Assembly: GCF_024498955.1 (NCBI RefSeq)
Contig: NZ_CP093311.1
Coordinates: 1,550,001-1,614,000 of the forward strand
DNA length: 64,000 nt
Direction of reading: 5' to 3'
From: Thermomonas paludicola
GTDB lineage: Bacteria; Pseudomonadota; Gammaproteobacteria; Xanthomonadales; Xanthomonadaceae
Every line of letters begins with the position of its first letter. Position 1 is the first letter of the stretch. Below the pieces are notes generated by a model that worked only from the letters and a program-made list of their open reading frames with translations, was not told the DNA's origin and searched no databases. This document shows, one piece after another, positions 22,996 to 31,021 of this stretch. Position numbers and translations under genes: made by a program.

Positions 22996-25900
22996 TCAAG
23001 CGGCGCCGGCCAGGCGCGCCGCCTCGGCCAGGTCCACGGACACCAGGCGACTGACGCCCGGCTCGCGCATGGTGACGCCAGAAAGCTGTTGCGCGGCCTC
23101 CATGGTCGCCTTGTTGTGGGTGACGAACAGGAACTGTACCTGCTCGCTCATCTCGCTGACCATCGCGGTGAAGCGGCCGACGTTGGCTTCGTCCAACGGC
23201 GCGTCCACCTCGTCGAGCAGGCAGAACGGCGCGGGATTGAGGCGGAAGATGGCAAACACCAGCGCCACCGCCGTCATCGCCTTCTCGCCGCCCGACAACA
23301 GCGTGATGTTGGACACCCGCTTGCCGGGCGGACGCGCCATGATCGTCACGCCGGTGTCCAGCATGTCCTCGCCGGTCAATTCCAGATAGGCGTGGCCACC
23401 GCCGAACAGGCGCGGGTACAACTCCTGCACGCCGGCGTTGACGCGGTCGAAGGTGTCCTTGAAGCGCCCGCGGGTTTCGCGGTCGATCTTGCGAATCGCC
23501 TCCTCCAGGGTGTCCAGCGCGGCGGCAAGGTCGGCATCCTGCGCGTCCAGGTAGTCCTTGCGCTGCGCGGCCTCGGCATGCTCGGCGATGGCGGCCAGGT
23601 TGACCGGCTCCAGCCGGCGCAGCTTGCCATCCAGCTCCGCGACGGACTTTTCCCATTCGCCGCGGTCGGCATCGTCGGCCATCGTGTTCAGCACTTCGTC
23701 CATGACGAAGCCCGCTTCCACCACCGCCGCGGCGAACTGCTCGGCCTTCAGCGCCAACGCCTGCTGGTCCAACCGCCGCTGGCCGATGGCCTCGCGCTGC
23801 TGCAGCGCCTGCGCGTCGCGCTGCTGCCGCACCTGCTCGAACTGGCGCAACTCGGCGTCGATGCCTTCCAGCAGCGAGCGCGCCTGCGCCAGCTCGCGAT
23901 CCACCCGCACGCGTTCGGCCAGCGCCGCCTGATGCTCGGCCTCCAGCGCCTGCACGGGCGCATCGCCATCGGCCAATTGCGCTGCCAGGTCTCCCAGCCG
24001 CGAATCCAGTTGCCCGCGCTGCCCGCCCATGCGCTCCAACGCCTGCGCCAGCGCCACCACCTGCACGCGCTGCGATTCCAGCGTCAGCGCAAGGGCATGC
24101 GCGGCATCGCGCGATTCGCGGGCCGCATTGCGTGCAGCGTCGCGCGCCTCGATCAACTGCCGGCGCTGGCTTTCCAGCGCCTGGCGGTCGGACTCCAGGT
24201 CACCCATCCGTCCCAGTGCATCCTCGATCCGGATGCGCGCCTCGCCGGCCTGATCCTGATTGGCCTGCAGCGCGCCTGCGATCTGCTCCAGTTCCGCATC
24301 GATGCGCTCGATCCGGCTGCGCGCAGACTCCAGCCGGCCACGCTGGCTCTGCAGCTGCCCGGCCAGTTCGGACACGCCGCGATGGGCCAGGTAAAGCGAG
24401 CGCTGCGCGTCTTCGCGTTGCTGTTCCGCGGCCAGCAACTGATCGCGCAGCTGGGTCAGCCGCGCTTCCAGTTCGCATTCACGGGTCACCAGTGTTTCGA
24501 TCTCTTCGCGCAGCGACTGGATGTCTTTTTCACGCAGCAGCGCACCCTGCCGGGCCGCACCCGAGCGCGCGATGCGCACCCAGCCAGCTCCCAGGCGCTC
24601 GCCGTTGCGGGTGATGACCGACTCGCCCTCGCCCAGCTGCGCCTGCAGCGCGCGCGCGTCGGACAGGGTCTCGGCGGCATGCAGGTGCGCCAGCAGGCGG
24701 CGGATTGCGCGCGGCCCCTGCACCTTCGCCGCCAGCGATGTCGGCGCGAACGTGTCCTCGGCGATGGCCGACGACACCAGCGCCAGCCGCCCTTCGCCCA
24801 GCTCGCCCAGCGCATCCACCAGCTGCTCGGGTGCATCCACGATGACCGCTTCGATCAGCTGGCCAAGCGCGGCTTCCACCGCGTTTTCCCAGCCGCTTTC
24901 GACGTGCAGCCGCTCGCCCACGCGGGCGGCGCTGTTCAACCCCTGCGCGGCCAGCCATTGCGTGGCCGCGCCCTGCTCCTGGCCCAGCGCTGCGTGCTGC
25001 AACGTTTCCAGCGACGCCAGGCGGCCGCGCGCCGACTGCGCCTGCTTGCGCACATCGGCCAGGTCGGACTGGGTGCTGCGTTGTTGCTCCTGTATGTCGC
25101 TGCTGGCCTGGCGGCGCGCCTCCACCTGCCCGGTCAGTTGTTCCAGCGATTCCTTCCGGGTTTCATGCTGGATTTGCAGCTGCTCGAACGCATCGGCCAG
25201 CGTGTCCAGATCCAGCCCGGCGCGCTCGGCGCGCAGCTGTTGGCGGCGGCGGTCGGCGTCCAGAATCTGCCTGTCCAGCTGCTCGATGCGGGTGCGCTCC
25301 ACCTCACCCGCACGCGCGGCTTCGGCCTGCGCGCGGCCATGCGTCTCCCAGCGCGCCTGCCAGTCGGCCAAACGCGTTTCCGCATCGCGCAGCGCATCCT
25401 GCCGCTGCAGATCCTCCTCCTGCAGCAGCTCGAGCCTGGGCCCGGCCTCGGCGACCGCCTCGCGCAGCTGATCCAGTTTCTGCTGGTCGCCACTGATGTG
25501 ATGGCCCAGCTCGGCCAAGGCCGCACTTGCCTCGTCGCGCGCGCGCTGCAGGCGCACCGACAGCTCGCGCTGGTGCGCGATTTGCTGCTCCACGCGTGCC
25601 AGCGTGCCGCCTACCTGATAGACCGCCGCCTGCGCGACGTTCAACCCCTCGCTCGCGGCTTCGCGGCGCTCGCGGCCGGTTTCCAGCTCGCTTTCGGCAT
25701 GGCGCTGTTCCGCGATCAGCTGCTCCAGCCGGGTTTCCTCGCGCGCCAGCTTTTCACGATGCCCCTGCAGGCGCACGTCCAGCGTGCGGAACTCCAGCGC
25801 CTTCCACTGCGCATCCTTGATCCGGCGCTCGGCCTGGATGGCCTGGTACTGCTCGGCCTGGCGCGCCTGCCGCTTGAGGTGCTCCAACTGCTTGCCGACT

Positions 25901-26499
25901 TCCTCGCGCAGGTCGGTCAGGCGTTCCAGGTTTTCCCGCGTGTGGCGAATGCGGGTTTCGGTTTCCTTGCGGCGCTCCTTGTACTTGGAGATGCCGGCGG
26001 CCTCCTCCAGATAGACCCGCAGTTCTTCCGGGCGCGCCTCGATCACCTGCGAGATCATTCCCTGCTCGATGATCGAGTAGCTGCGCGGGCCCAGCCCGGT
26101 GCCCAGGAACAGGTCGGTGATGTCGCGCCTGCGGCATTTGCCGCCGTTGAGGTAGTAGTTGCTCTGGCCGTCACGGCTGACCGTGCGCTTGACCGATATC
26201 TCGTTGAACGCCGCGAATTCGCCGGTGATGGTGTGGTCGCTGTTGTCGAACACCAGCTCCACCGACGCCTGCGACACCGGTTTGCGCGCCGAGCTGCCGG
26301 AGAAGATCACGTCGGTCAGCGAGTCGCCGCGCAGGCGGCTGGCCGCGCTTTCGCCCATCACCCAGCGGATCGCGTCGATGATGTTGGATTTGCCGCAGCC
26401 GTTCGGCCCGACCACGCCGGTCATGTTGGTCGGCAGGTGCAGCGTGGTCGGATCGACGAACGACTTGAAGCCGGACAGCTTGATGGTGGACAGGCGCAT
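22996..26499 (-). CDS. smc: Chromosome partition protein SMC
   Basis: An 1167-residue structural-maintenance-of-chromosomes ATPase that forms the bacterial condensin with ScpA and ScpB. Walker A is GPNGCGKS at 31-38. Long coiled coils, rich in Gln/Arg/Ala/Glu, flank a hinge near residues 510-620. The C-terminal head carries the signature LLSGGEKAMTAVALVFA and Walker B with LLDEVDAPLDEANV. The start MRLSTIKLSGFKSF is the family N-terminus; an upstream Met 11 codons earlier has no family similarity. Both ScpAB partners are encoded about 1 kb upstream on the opposite strand. SMC in a gammaproteobacterium implies that MukBEF is absent. Confidence 0.97.
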   Translation of the reverse strand: MRLSTIKLSGFKSFVDPTTLHLPTNMTGVVGPNGCGKSNIIDAIRWVMGESAASRLRGDSLTDVIFSGSSARKPVSQASVELVFDNSDHTITGEFAAFNEISVKRTVSRDGQSNYYLNGGKCRRRDITDLFLGTGLGPRSYSIIEQGMISQVIEARPEELRVYLEEAAGISKYKERRKETETRIRHTRENLERLTDLREEVGKQLEHLKRQARQAEQYQAIQAERRIKDAQWKALEFRTLDVRLQGHREKLAREETRLEQLIAEQRHAESELETGRERREAASEGLNVAQAAVYQVGGTLARVEQQIAHQRELSVRLQRARDEASAALAELGHHISGDQQKLDQLREAVAEAGPRLELLQEEDLQRQDALRDAETRLADWQARWETHGRAQAEAARAGEVERTRIEQLDRQILDADRRRQQLRAERAGLDLDTLADAFEQLQIQHETRKESLEQLTGQVEARRQASSDIQEQQRSTQSDLADVRKQAQSARGRLASLETLQHAALGQEQGAATQWLAAQGLNSAARVGERLHVESGWENAVEAALGQLIEAVIVDAPEQLVDALGELGEGRLALVSSAIAEDTFAPTSLAAKVQGPRAIRRLLAHLHAAETLSDARALQAQLGEGESVITRNGERLGAGWVRIARSGAARQGALLREKDIQSLREEIETLVTRECELEARLTQLRDQLLAAEQQREDAQRSLYLAHRGVSELAGQLQSQRGRLESARSRIERIDAELEQIAGALQANQDQAGEARIRIEDALGRMGDLESDRQALESQRRQLIEARDAARNAARESRDAAHALALTLESQRVQVVALAQALERMGGQRGQLDSRLGDLAAQLADGDAPVQALEAEHQAALAERVRVDRELAQARSLLEGIDAELRQFEQVRQQRDAQALQQREAIGQRRLDQQALALKAEQFAAAVVEAGFVMDEVLNTMADDADRGEWEKSVAELDGKLRRLEPVNLAAIAEHAEAAQRKDYLDAQDADLAAALDTLEEAIRKIDRETRGRFKDTFDRVNAGVQELYPRLFGGGHAYLELTGEDMLDTGVTIMARPPGKRVSNITLLSGGEKAMTAVALVFAIFRLNPAPFCLLDEVDAPLDEANVGRFTAMVSEMSEQVQFLFVTHNKATMEAAQQLSGVTMREPGVSRLVSVDLAEAARLAGAA

Positions 26500-26550
26500 G
26501 CGCGTCGAAGGGCCTTGGCGGCGCAGGCGCACCGCTCGATTGATCTGGGG

Positions 26551-26607
26551 TTGATATCCTCTAAATCATTGTTTTGTCTAGAGGAATTGCATTGGCAACG
26601 CGTTGCC
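26551..26607 (-). promoter_or_regulatory. AT-rich smc upstream region with promoter and two palindromes
   Basis: On the minus strand TAGACA (26575-26580) and TATCAA (26551-26556) are spaced by 18 bases, a plausible promoter for smc-zipA-ligA. CCTCTA (26558-26563) and TAGAGG (26579-26584) form an inverted repeat overlapping it. A perfect 14-base palindrome, GGCAACGCGTTGCC (26594-26607), lies just upstream. Base composition drops sharply relative to flanking genes. The regulator is unknown. Confidence 0.45.
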
Positions 26608-26627
26608 GACCGTGAGTATAGCGGCCC

Positions 26628-26939
26628 TCAGGCCGGCTCGCCGGGCGCGCGGGCATGGATCGCCAGCGCATGGATGTCGGTCTGCATCATGTCGCCCAGG
26701 GCGGCGTACACCAGCCGATGGCGGGCCAATGGCAGCTTGCCCACGAACGCCCCGCTTTCGATCTCGACGCTGAAATGCCCCTGCCCGTGGCGGCTGCCGG
26801 CATGGCCGGCATGACGATGGCTGTCGTCGCGAATGTCCAGCGCGGTTGGCGCCAGCGCCTCGACGATGCGGGCACGCATGCGCGCCACCCGCGCGGGGTT
26901 CAGTCGCGGAATATCGGCCTCGGTCCAGCCAGCGCTCAT
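26628..26939 (-). CDS. bolA: BolA-family protein
   Basis: A 103-residue member of the BolA/IbaG family, small proteins that partner monothiol glutaredoxins in iron-sulfur handling and can regulate transcription. The class II KH-like fold signature is present: [12 protein letters not shown] near 40-51, a His-rich loop, [17 protein letters not shown], and [14 protein letters not shown] near the end. The N-terminus contains [11 protein letters not shown], which is longer than usual. The start overlaps the stop of the upstream YciI-like gene (ATGA), and AAGGTG lies upstream, so the pair is translationally coupled. BolA versus IbaG cannot be settled by eye. Confidence 0.88.
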   Translation of the reverse strand: MSAGWTEADIPRLNPARVARMRARIVEALAPTALDIRDDSHRHAGHAGSRHGQGHFSVEIESGAFVGKLPLARHRLVYAALGDMMQTDIHALAIHARAPGEPA

Positions 26940-27235
26940 GGCAGCACCTTGCGAAACGGCCGCACCTCGACCCGCGCATACACGCCGGCTGCGCAATACG
27001 GGTCGGCATCGGCCCAGGCCCTGGCGGCGTCCAGCGACTCGAATTCGGCAACCACCAGGCTTCCGGTGAAACCGGCCGGCCCCGGATCTTCGGCATCGAT
27101 GGCCGGGCACGGCCCCGCCAGCAGCAGCCGCCCTTCATCGCGCAGCGCGTGCAGCCGCGCCAGATGGTCGGCGCGCGCGGCCTTGCGCCGCTCCAGCACA
27201 TCGCTGCCGTCGTAACCCTCGATCGCATACCACAT
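26936..27235 (-). CDS. YciI-like protein
   Basis: A 99-residue protein of the YciI/YCII superfamily (ferredoxin-like fold). The family pattern is present: [10 protein letters not shown] at the N-terminus, [20 protein letters not shown] with the conserved His-Asp neighbourhood, then GPCPAI and [27 protein letters not shown]. Some YCII proteins have weak hydrolase or dehydrochlorinase-like activity, but no cellular role is established. The conserved His and Asp are retained (His24; Asp78 in ADADPY). The upstream GGAGACC supports this ATG. It is coupled to bolA, an arrangement also seen in other gammaproteobacteria. Confidence 0.85.
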   Translation of the reverse strand: MWYAIEGYDGSDVLERRKAARADHLARLHALRDEGRLLLAGPCPAIDAEDPGPAGFTGSLVVAEFESLDAARAWADADPYCAAGVYARVEVRPFRKVLP

Positions 27236-27529
27236 GCCGGTTGGTCTCCATGAACGGTTGTCGGCATTGTAGTGGCCGGCAGTGGACAGCTTGCATATGA
27301 ATGCGTAGGCTAGGGAAATTGCCTTTGGCCCGGTTCTTCGGCCCTGCGCGACATCCGGCTCCTGCCGCACCGCGCACCCCAACCCGGCCCATGCCGCCAC
27401 CCGCATCGACGCAGCCAGCAGCACGGCTTCGCTCCTCCGGCTTGGTGGATGCAGCACCACGCAAGCATCATGCCCGGCCGCGTGCGGCCATGCGAGACAC
27501 AGGTGTGGCCCGGAGGGGGCCGCCATTCG

Positions 27530-28444
27530 ATGACATCCGAAACCAGCGTTGCCCCTGCGGCCGACGCCCACGCCCAAAATCCGGACGCTCGCCCGCACCA
27601 GCAGGAAATCCCGCTGGCGACGGTGCTTGGCCAGCCGGTGCTGGAAATTCCCAAAGACCTGTACATCCCGCCGGATGCACTGGAAGTCATCCTCGACGCC
27701 TTCGAAGGCCCGCTGGATCTGCTGCTGTACCTGATTCGCCGGCAAAACCTGGACATCCTCGACATCCCGGTGGCGGAAATCACCCGCCAGTACGTCGATT
27801 ACATCCAGTCCATGCACGCGCTGCGCTTCGAGCTGGCCGCCGAATATCTGGTGATGGCCGCGATCCTGGCCGAAATCAAGTCGCGCATGCTGCTGCCGCG
27901 ACCGCCTCGGGAAGAGGGCATGGAAGAAGACCCGCGCGCCGACCTGGTTCGCCGACTGCAGGAATACGAACGCTACAAGAAGGCTGCCGAAGACCTGGAT
28001 GCCCTGCCGCGGCAGGAGCGCGACACGTCGCTGGCCTGCGCGTTCGTGCCCGATCACGCCGTGCTGCGGCAGCCGCCGCCAGTGGAACTGCGCGAGATGC
28101 TGCTGGCACTGCACGACGTATTCAAGCGCGCCGAGCTGTTTACCCAGCATGCGATCAAGCGCGACGCACTGAGCGTTCGCCAGCGCATGGGCGAACTGCT
28201 GGAACGCTTGTCCGGCGGCGCCTTCCACCGCTTCGAGTCGTTGTTCACGCCTGAGGAAGGCAAGCTTGGCGTGGTGGTCACCTTCCTTGGCCTGCTGACG
28301 TTGGCCAAGGAGCAGCTGGTCGACATCGTGCAGGAGGCACCGCTGGCACCCATTTACGTGAAGTCACTGACCTCGGGCGAAGACGCGCCGGCAGTGGACG
28401 CGCTTTCCAGCGAGTTCGATGACGATGGCGGGGCAACGGAATGA
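27530..28444 (+). CDS. scpA: Segregation and condensation protein A
   Basis: A 304-residue kleisin that bridges the two SMC heads. After a 55-residue polar N-terminal extension rich in Ala, His and Gln, the kleisin core begins at [20 protein letters not shown]. It continues through ITRQYVDYI and [24 protein letters not shown], both family hallmarks. The C-terminal winged-helix part that binds SMC includes [25 protein letters not shown] lies 13-14 bases upstream of the ATG at 27530. scpB follows after a REP-like pair. Function with smc is established for the family. Confidence 0.93.
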   Translation: MTSETSVAPAADAHAQNPDARPHQQEIPLATVLGQPVLEIPKDLYIPPDALEVILDAFEGPLDLLLYLIRRQNLDILDIPVAEITRQYVDYIQSMHALRFELAAEYLVMAAILAEIKSRMLLPRPPREEGMEEDPRADLVRRLQEYERYKKAAEDLDALPRQERDTSLACAFVPDHAVLRQPPPVELREMLLALHDVFKRAELFTQHAIKRDALSVRQRMGELLERLSGGAFHRFESLFTPEEGKLGVVVTFLGLLTLAKEQLVDIVQEAPLAPIYVKSLTSGEDAPAVDALSSEFDDDGGATE

Positions 28445-28455
28445 TTGCTCCTGAT

Positions 28456-28540
28456 CGTCATTCCCGCGAAGGCGGGAATCCAGCTCCGTTGATTCAGGCA
28501 GGAGCCGAAAATCCGGATTCCCGCTTTCGCGGAAATGACG
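28456..28540. repeat. REP-like inverted pair, family A, copy 3
   Basis: The left unit begins CGTCATTCCCGCGAAGGCGG and the right unit is the inverted partner, CCCGCTTTCGCGG, ending in AAATGACG. The pair lies between scpA and scpB, inside what would otherwise be one operon, and could fold into hairpins in the shared mRNA. Confidence 0.85.
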
Positions 28541-28565
28541 GGCCAAAGAACCAAGGCAACCGCAC

Positions 28566-29294
28566 ATGACCGAGATCGATCAACCCCTCGTCACCCGCAT
28601 CGTGGAAGCGGCGTTGCTGGCATCCAGCCAGCCACTGACCCTGGTCCAGCTGAAAGGGCTGTTCCCGCTGGACGAACCGGTGCCCGACAACAGCGTGGAG
28701 TCCGCGCTGCTGGAACTGCAGGCGGGCTGCGAGCAGCGCGGCGTGGCGCTGGTCGAAGTGGCCAGCGGCTGGCGCTTCCAGGTCAAGGCCGATGTCCACC
28801 CGTGGGTGGCCAGGCTGTGGACCGAACGCCAGACCCGATACACGCGCGCCACGCTGGAAACCCTGGCGCTGATTGCCTACCGCCAGCCGATCACCCGTGG
28901 CGAAATCGAGCAGATCCGCGGCGTCACCGTGAACAGCAGCATCATCAAGGCGCTGGAAGAGCGCGACTGGATTCGCGTGGTCGGCCATCGCGACGTGCCC
29001 GGCAAGCCCGAATTGCTGGCCACCACCAAGACCTTCCTGGACTATTTCGGCCTGAAACGTCTGGACGAACTGCCGCCGCTGTCCGAACTACGCGACATCG
29101 GCGAACTGGAACCACAGCTGCCGTTCGAGCCTGCGATCCCGGCCGGCGCAGAAACGGGGTCAGGGCCGGTTTCTGATCCGGTGGAACCCGATGTCGATAT
29201 TGCTGCGCAAGAAACTGACTCTGATCCCGTTTCAGACCCCGATTCACCCACCACTGGAGACGACGCCACCGTGGCATCGTCGGAGCAACTCTGA
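28566..29294 (+). CDS. scpB: Segregation and condensation protein B
   Basis: A 242-residue tandem winged-helix protein that dimerises and binds ScpA. The core runs from ITRIVEAALLASSQPLTLVQ through LALIAYRQPITRGEIEQIRG and IIKALEERDWIRVVGHRDVP to TKTFLDYFGLKRLDELPPL (about residues 8-180). The last ~45 residues are an acidic tail with two similar peptides, ETGSGPVSDPV and ETDSDPVSDPD, both encoded by inverted 23-base palindromic units (29151-29173 and 29211-29233). The tail is absent from typical ScpB and is best read as REP insertion followed by in-frame use. The stop overlaps the rluB start. Confidence 0.92.
   Translation: MTEIDQPLVTRIVEAALLASSQPLTLVQLKGLFPLDEPVPDNSVESALLELQAGCEQRGVALVEVASGWRFQVKADVHPWVARLWTERQTRYTRATLETLALIAYRQPITRGEIEQIRGVTVNSSIIKALEERDWIRVVGHRDVPGKPELLATTKTFLDYFGLKRLDELPPLSELRDIGELEPQLPFEPAIPAGAETGSGPVSDPVEPDVDIAAQETDSDPVSDPDSPTTGDDATVASSEQL
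29151..29233. repeat. REP-like inverted pair, family B, inside scpB
   Basis: Two 23-base units, each beginning GAAAC and ending GTTTC, face each other 37 bases apart. The second, reverse-complemented, matches the first at 19 of 23 positions. The unit core reads ACGGGGTCAG. This is a different consensus from the CCCGCGAAGGCGGG family. Both units lie in the scpB reading frame. Confidence 0.75.
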
Positions 29295-30943
29295 TGAGCA
29301 ATGAACACCCCACCCGCCGCCCGCTGACCCTGAAGCAGAAGGCTGCGCCGGCAAACGAAGCACCGCGCATCGAAGAGCGCCTGCACAAGGTGCTGGCGCA
29401 GGCCGGACTGGGCTCTCGCCGCGCGCTGGAACAGCGCATCGCGGAAGGCCAGATCAAGGTCAACGGCGAGCCTGCCATTACCGGCATGAGCATCAGCGGC
29501 GGCGACAAGATCGAACTGGACGGCAAGACCTTCGTCGCCAGCGCACTGACCGACCCGTCGCGTGTCCTGATGTACAACAAGCCGGAAGGCGAAGTGACCA
29601 CCCGCGAAGATCCCGAGGGCCGGCCCACCATCTTCGAGGCGCTGCCCAAGTTGAAGGGCGCGCGCTGGATCACCATCGGCCGCCTCGACATCAACACCAC
29701 CGGCCTGCTGCTGCTCACCACCGACGGCGAACTGGCCAACGGCATGATGCATCCCAGCTTCGAAGTCGAACGCGAATACGTCTGCCGCGTGCGCGCTCCC
29801 GAAGGCGAGGACACCGTGTCCGACAAGATCGTTGACCGCCTTGCCCGCGGCGTGGCGCTGGACGATGGCCCGGCCAAGTTCGACGAAATCGAACGTATCG
29901 GCGGCACCGACTCGCACGACTGGTTCCGCGTGCTGCTGAAGGAAGGTCGCAATCGCGAAGTGCGTCGGCTGTGGGAGTCGCAGGGCTGCCAGGTCTCGCG
30001 CCTGAAGCGCATTCGCTATGGCCTGGCGAAGCTGCCGCAGCCGCTGCTGCGCGGGCACTCCCAGGAGATGACCCAAGCCGAGGTCGATGCCTTGCGCAAA
30101 GCCGTGGGCCTGGAAGACGGCACGCCGTCTGCGCTCACCTTGATGCCGGTCCTCGGCCAGCGCAAGGCCAGCAAGACGGTGGTGGCCGGCAACGCGCGCA
30201 GCCAGGGCTATGTGGGCGGCCACAACACCGCCGATGAAGGCCGCGAGCTGCGCCGCTTCGACAACGTGCGCGAAGACCGCGGCCGCCGTGGCGCGCCCCG
30301 CAAGCCGCACGGCGGGCTGACCGTCAGCGGCGAGACAGCGGCCAAGCAGGCCAACAATCGATTCAAGGTAAAAGGGCCGCGACCACTGGGCCAGCACATG
30401 AAGCCGGGCGAGCAGCGCGGTGACAATCCTGCGGCCATGCGCACCTGGTTCGTGCCCGATGGCGTGGACACGGGTCCCAGCGGCCACCGCAATCCCGATG
30501 GCGCGCGCGGCCCGCGCAAGCCTTACGGCAGCAAACCCGGCGCCGGTCGTCCTGGTGCGCGTGGCCCCGGTGGCTCAGGCCCCGGCGGACGTCCGGGCGG
30601 TTCGCGCCCTTACGGCGAACGTGGCCCCGGCGGCGGCGCGGGCGAGCGTGGACCGCGCCGCGAAGGCGGCTTCGGTGCAGGCGATGCGCGCCCACAGCGC
30701 ACGCCCAAGCCGTATGGGCATCCGGGCAATGCGCCGCATTTCCCCTCCGACCATGCACATGGCGGCGGCTTCAATCCGTATGGGGCAAGCGCCGACAACC
30801 GCAGCCCGCGTGGCCCACGCCCCGCTGGCGGCAATCGGCCCGGCAACGGCCCCAAGCCTGGCGGCAATCGACCCGGCAACGGCCCACGCGGCCCGCGCCC
30901 GGCCGGCGGCAATCGCGGCCCGCGCGGCCCCGGCGGTCGCTGA
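29294..30943 (+). CDS. rluB: RluB-type 23S rRNA pseudouridine synthase with long Gly/Arg/Pro tail
   Basis: A 549-residue enzyme of the RsuA/RluB/E/F family, expected to make pseudouridine at 23S rRNA position 2605 (E. coli numbering). The S4 RNA-binding domain covers about residues 26-85 (RIEERLHKVLAQAGLGSRR). The catalytic Asp132 is in GRLDINTTGLLLLTTDGEL. The family core ends near residue 290. The remaining ~250 residues are low-complexity, dominated by Gly, Pro, Arg and Asn, with repeats such as GGNRPGNGP and GGSRPYGERGPGG. E. coli RluB has 291 residues, so the tail nearly doubles the protein and probably adds RNA-binding or disorder. It is coupled to scpB by a TGATG overlap. Confidence 0.92.
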   Translation: MSNEHPTRRPLTLKQKAAPANEAPRIEERLHKVLAQAGLGSRRALEQRIAEGQIKVNGEPAITGMSISGGDKIELDGKTFVASALTDPSRVLMYNKPEGEVTTREDPEGRPTIFEALPKLKGARWITIGRLDINTTGLLLLTTDGELANGMMHPSFEVEREYVCRVRAPEGEDTVSDKIVDRLARGVALDDGPAKFDEIERIGGTDSHDWFRVLLKEGRNREVRRLWESQGCQVSRLKRIRYGLAKLPQPLLRGHSQEMTQAEVDALRKAVGLEDGTPSALTLMPVLGQRKASKTVVAGNARSQGYVGGHNTADEGRELRRFDNVREDRGRRGAPRKPHGGLTVSGETAAKQANNRFKVKGPRPLGQHMKPGEQRGDNPAAMRTWFVPDGVDTGPSGHRNPDGARGPRKPYGSKPGAGRPGARGPGGSGPGGRPGGSRPYGERGPGGGAGERGPRREGGFGAGDARPQRTPKPYGHPGNAPHFPSDHAHGGGFNPYGASADNRSPRGPRPAGGNRPGNGPKPGGNRPGNGPRGPRPAGGNRGPRGPGGR

Positions 30944-30952
30944 TTCGCCGAC

Positions 30953-30984
30953 ACGACAAGGGCACCGCACGGTGCCCTTGTCGT
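30953..30984. terminator. Strong hairpin between convergent rluB and the GGDEF gene
   Basis: A perfect 14-bp stem, ACGACAAGGGCACC / GGTGCCCTTGTCGT, has a 4-base loop. The convergent setting suggests a bidirectional terminator, although the U-tract is weak. Confidence 0.7.
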
Positions 30985-31021
30985 TGGCGCGCCAGCCGGC
31001 CACGCGCCCGCACTCATCGCA

